Origin: Clostridiaceae bacterium BRH_c20a
GTDB taxonomy: Bacteria; Bacillota; Peptococcia; Peptococcales; BICA1-8
NCBI GenBank assembly: GCA_000961765.1
Contig: LADT01000086.1
Span: forward strand, 119,281 to 183,280
DNA length: 64,000 nt
Reading direction: 5' to 3'
Shown here: positions 61,745-64,000 of the stretch, piece after piece
How positions within the stretch are numbered: position 1 is the first letter of the stretch
How the letters are laid out: each line of letters begins with the position of its first letter
Made by a program: the position numbers and the translations under genes
The notes under the pieces: model-generated
Databases searched by the model: none
What the model saw: only the letters and a program-made list of their open reading frames with translations
Told to the model about the DNA's origin: nothing

Positions 61745-61785
61745 AAAACACAAAAAACTGAGACTAGCTCAGTTTTTTGTGTTTT
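61745..61785. terminator. Bidirectional terminator, perfect 18-bp stem
   Basis: Arms of 18 nt around a 5-nt ACTAG loop carry T-runs on both strands. It can serve the GntR gene and the remnant on the minus strand at 61792. Confidence 0.85.
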
Positions 61786-61791
61786 CTTAAG

Positions 61792-61908
61792 TTACCACCA
61801 ACGGATAGATTCTGTAACATAATCCCTTATTGCTACAAAATCAGGGTCATCAAATTTTCGCGGTCTGGATAAATCTTTCAATGCCTGGCATGTCGGGAAT
61901 AGAAACGC
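61792..61908 (-). pseudogene. 3' remnant of an unidentified gene
   Basis: A frame without a start encodes 38 residues including LSRPRKFDDPDFVAIRDYV and ends IRWW-stop, next to a terminator in the right orientation. It looks like the end of a gene whose body has been lost. The rest of the gap (61538-62075) has GAATTGAGAATGAAGAATTG words and no gene. Confidence 0.45.
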
Positions 61909-62075
61909 TTACGTGAAAAACAACAATTTTTCTGTAGAATTACAAATACCAAAACATGAATTGGAGGATTAACCGTCAAAGAATTGAGAATGAAGAATTG
62001 AGAATTAATAGTTAAAAATTAAAATCTTTCATGATTATTTGTGTCTTAGGTATAGCGAAAAGGATGATAGTTAAA

Positions 62076-62651
62076 ATGTTTAATTTAGAAAAAATGTCCC
62101 ATAAAATAATAAATGTTTTATTTAATAATTCAGGTATAGATGAATTAACTAAAGCTAAGGCCGAATACGGTCTTTCTTTATTATTGGGTATTTTTATTGA
62201 ACTGTCTTTTTGTTTATTAATCGCCGGAATTTTAGGCTTATTCCGAGAGGCCTTTTTATTAATGACTTTTTCACTGATTGTCAGAGTCTTTGCCGGTGGT
62301 GCCCACTGTTCCAGTTATGGCAGGTGCCTCTCCTTTACCATATTCTTTTATATATTTTTTTCATATTTAGCTAAATATCTCTCTATATTTTTGTCCCTTA
62401 ATTTATTATACAGCTTGTCTTTATTATTTTTAATAATTACAATTTACCTGTTTAAAAAAACACCCCCCCTCTTTATAAAAATACTATTTATAGATGGTGT
62501 TATATTAATTAGCTTTTGGCTTTTAGGCATTGCAGCAGATTATATATTTATTGTTAACCTGGGAATTTTACTGCAATCTTTAATGGGGACTGAAACCGGC
62601 AGCAATATAGTAAAAAGCATTGACACTTGGATGATAAAAATCGGAATATAG
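62076..62651 (+). CDS. agrB: AgrB-type autoinducer-processing membrane peptidase
   Basis: The 191-residue membrane protein has four to six predicted helices and the AgrB core RVFAGGAHCSSYGRC. With the ATG at 62076 the catalytic histidine and cysteine are H77 and C84, the same numbers as in Staphylococcus aureus AgrB. AgrB cuts the C-terminal tail of AgrD and forms the thiolactone. I chose this start because AAAGGATGAT lies 8 nt upstream; an ATG 45 nt earlier is less likely. A matching agrD gene follows 104 nt downstream. No agrC or agrA is seen in the window. Confidence 0.92.
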   Translation: MFNLEKMSHKIINVLFNNSGIDELTKAKAEYGLSLLLGIFIELSFCLLIAGILGLFREAFLLMTFSLIVRVFAGGAHCSSYGRCLSFTIFFYIFFSYLAKYLSIFLSLNLLYSLSLLFLIITIYLFKKTPPLFIKILFIDGVILISFWLLGIAADYIFIVNLGILLQSLMGTETGSNIVKSIDTWMIKIGI

Positions 62652-62755
62652 TGCATTTTCGTTCCATATATGACACTTTCGTTCCCAATTTAATTATTAT
62701 TGAGGTTTGTCCATTATAATAAAAACAAGATATCTTTAAGAGGTGAATACTGGTC

Positions 62756-62887
62756 ATGAACAAACTTAGAACCCTTATGTTGTCAATGTTAACTTTTGGT
62801 CTAGTATTAGTTAGTTCACTAGGCGGGGTAACCCCTAACTGTTTGGGGTATTTCTATGAACCAGAAAAACCTAATCTACTGAAATAG
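62756..62887 (+). CDS. agrD: AgrD-type cyclic lactone autoinducer precursor (43 aa)
   Basis: The 43-residue peptide has an amphipathic/hydrophobic leader (MNKLRTLMLSMLTFGLVLVS, the first 20 residues), the core TPNCLGYFYEPEKP with a single cysteine at 29, and the tail NLLK. The Cys-then-aromatics-then-EPEKP layout is that of clostridial cyclic lactone autoinducer peptides. AgrB, encoded just upstream, should cut after an aromatic residue and join it to C29 by a thiolactone; the exact ring is not known. Start follows AAGAGGTG. It is too short to be found by ordinary gene length cut-offs. Confidence 0.88.
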   Translation: MNKLRTLMLSMLTFGLVLVSSLGGVTPNCLGYFYEPEKPNLLK

Positions 62888-62902
62888 AATTTAAAGCAAA
62901 TG

Positions 62903-62954
62903 AAAAATCCCTGTCAATAGATAAACCTACGGTTATGTTTTGACGGGGATTTTT
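62903..62954 (+). terminator. Terminator of agrBD
   Basis: AAAAATCCCTGTCA pairs with TGACGGGGATTTTT (one wobble) followed by T-run; its loop is identical to that in copy 1. Confidence 0.82.
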
Positions 62955-63015
62955 TAACCTAACCTACCTAGGCAAGTCACAAGATTAACATAGATTTTCG
63001 GAAAGGAGGCCACTT

Positions 63016-63069
63016 ATGAGTACAATAAGAGCGCCAGACAAAAAAGCTTTATCCCCCCAGCTAAAATGA
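63016..63069 (+). pseudogene. Frameshifted small ORF of repeat copy 2
   Basis: MSTIRAPDKKALSPQLK-stop starts behind GGAAAGGAGG. Relative to copy 1 (50993) it differs by inserted bases and stops after 17 codons. Confidence 0.35.
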
Positions 63070-63134
63070 AATGCCGCTCAAAGCAAATCAATTATGGGAA
63101 ATAAAGCTTGTGCTTAAAATTATATCACAAAAGG

Positions 63135-63604
63135 TAAAAATCGAATGTATAATTAGGAAGCTGCTAAACTCAATTTTTTTGATAGAATTATGGAATTAGA
63201 TACCAAAATGCACACTATCCAGTTTGTAGGAATAAAAATGAACTGATCATTAAAAAGTGAATAAGGTGCTGCAGGAGAAGAAGAAAGAGGGCATGCCAAA
63301 ACCTGCTTTGGAAGGCTACATAGAATGACCGGATGGGCGGTCCCGCACATGAAAAAAACAGCCTTTGTGGTTTTAGAATCTCTGAGAAAAGAGCCTCCCA
63401 TTCTGAAAGGTTGTTCTCTAATGTTTTCAGATTAGTTCTGCATAACTATGAATAAGTCCAGCGGTTAAATGTCAACAATGAATTGGAAAAAAATATTGAA
63501 TAATTGCGGTTTTTTTGGCTAAAAAGAGACAAAAAAGGAACACCCTAATAAACCTACCAAAATTAATTGGAAAAAATGGTAGTAAATGGTATGCCGATTG
63601 GAAA
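63135..63604. other. Gap before the IS110 transposase, decayed sequence
   Basis: No intact gene is seen. Plus-strand frames contain protein-like fragments broken by stops (for example MTGWAVPHMKKTAFVVL). The 5' part of the gap follows the repeat and the 3' part, about 63470-63604, is probably the end of the IS element; its exact edge is not visible because IS110 elements lack long terminal inverted repeats. Confidence 0.4.
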
Positions 63605-64000
63605 TTACTCTCCTTTTGGCGGCGTATAAAGCCGGTTGCTATGCAGCAGGGCATAGACAAGACGGACAAATTTTCTGGCAGTTAGTGCAAGTGCTCGTTT
63701 ATGTGGCGTTTTTGGGGTTTGGCTGTACTTTAGATCATAGAAGCGTTTAAACTCGTGATCGTGCATTCTCACTTTGTTAGTGGCTTCCATGATGTAGTAA
63801 CGCAAATACCTGTTACCAAACTTAATCAAATGAGTGTGTGCAGCCGTAAAATTGCCTGACTGGTGCTTAGTCCAGGCAATACCCGCAAACTTAGCTAAAG
63901 CAGCGTGATCCTTGAAACGATGAATATCACCGATTTCTGCTACAATACCGGCAGCATAAACAGGGCCAATCCCTTTGATAGAAAGTAGTGTATTGGGGAT
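63605..64000 (-). mobile_element. IS110 family transposase, C-terminal part (rest outside window)
   Basis: The last 131 residues are present. They include the helix-hairpin-helix SIKGIGPVYAAGIVAEIGDI, the LAKFAGIAWTKHQSGN block and HTHLIKFGNRYLRYYIMEA, the Transposase_20 domain with its serine-region surroundings typical of IS110/IS1111 DEDD transposases. The N-terminus lies beyond the window. It interrupts or borders the agr region. Confidence 0.92.

Larger units (their letters stand above)
62676..63134 (+). repeat. Direct repeat copy 2 (intact agrD module)
   Basis: About 459 nt, closely matching copy 1 at 50746-51110 in the same orientation, with the complete agrD start and leader that copy 1 lacks. 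Confidence 0.9.

Noticed and set aside
63153..63401. Minus-strand 82-codon ORF before the IS110 transposase
   Set aside because: No ribosome site or family features; the sequence appears to be decayed DNA.

Overview
This 64 kb window is low-GC bacterial DNA from an anaerobic Firmicute of the class Clostridia, probably Peptococcaceae-like. The evidence is the division and cell-wall gene order with a SpoVD-type PASTA penicillin-binding protein, a DnaD/DnaI primosome pair, a T-box-controlled trp operon, a meso-DAP type MurE, many TTG/GTG starts behind strong Shine-Dalgarno sites, and TRAP and TTT carboxylate transporters. The genus cannot be fixed from sequence alone. I saw no rRNA, tRNA or CRISPR array.

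Region 1 (1-10,923, minus strand) is a carboxylate cluster. It holds an AprA/fumarate-reductase-like flavoprotein, a GltD-like ferredoxin oxidoreductase, TRAP genes dctQ-dctM, an MmgE/PrpD protein, dctP, a sensor-less LytS/YesM-type kinase, a YesN-type regulator and a second, window-truncated flavoprotein. I read it as uptake plus FAD-dependent reduction of an unsaturated organic acid; the substrate is unknown. A TauE/SafE permease follows.

Region 2 (11,956-30,804, minus strand) is the dcw cluster: mraZ-rsmH-ftsL-spoVD-murE-murF-mraY-murD-ftsW-murG-murC-murB-murA-ftsQ-ftsZ, with no ftsA. Six 10-bp MraZ boxes precede mraZ. Its spacers are full of degenerate tandem repeats: a ~32-nt family, CCTTAR hexamers and 7-10-nt word repeats.

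Region 3 (31-48.9 kb) is mostly housekeeping: a metallo-beta-lactamase-fold hydrolase, dihydrolipoamide dehydrogenase, DUF4397 and DUF2935 proteins, trpEGDCF without trpBA behind a Trp T-box and a second T-box that appears to lack Stem I, peptidases, dnaD/dnaI, a P-loop/Asp23 fusion, sfsA and a soluble diacid-sensing chemoreceptor-like protein.

Region 4 (49-64 kb) is accessory. A Panacea/MqsA-like antitoxin and a putative toxin share a promoter whose spacer is a perfect palindrome. Two direct repeats, 12 kb apart, each carry an agrD-type autoinducer gene: the left copy is broken, the right is intact and follows agrB. Between them lie a decayed secreted metalloprotease, a lipoprotein and a GntR-controlled operon joining an enolase-superfamily dehydratase, an alkaline-phosphatase-superfamily enzyme, a thioredoxin reductase fused to a CXXC-less thioredoxin fold, a thioredoxin and a TctBCA transporter. 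The window ends inside an IS110 transposase.
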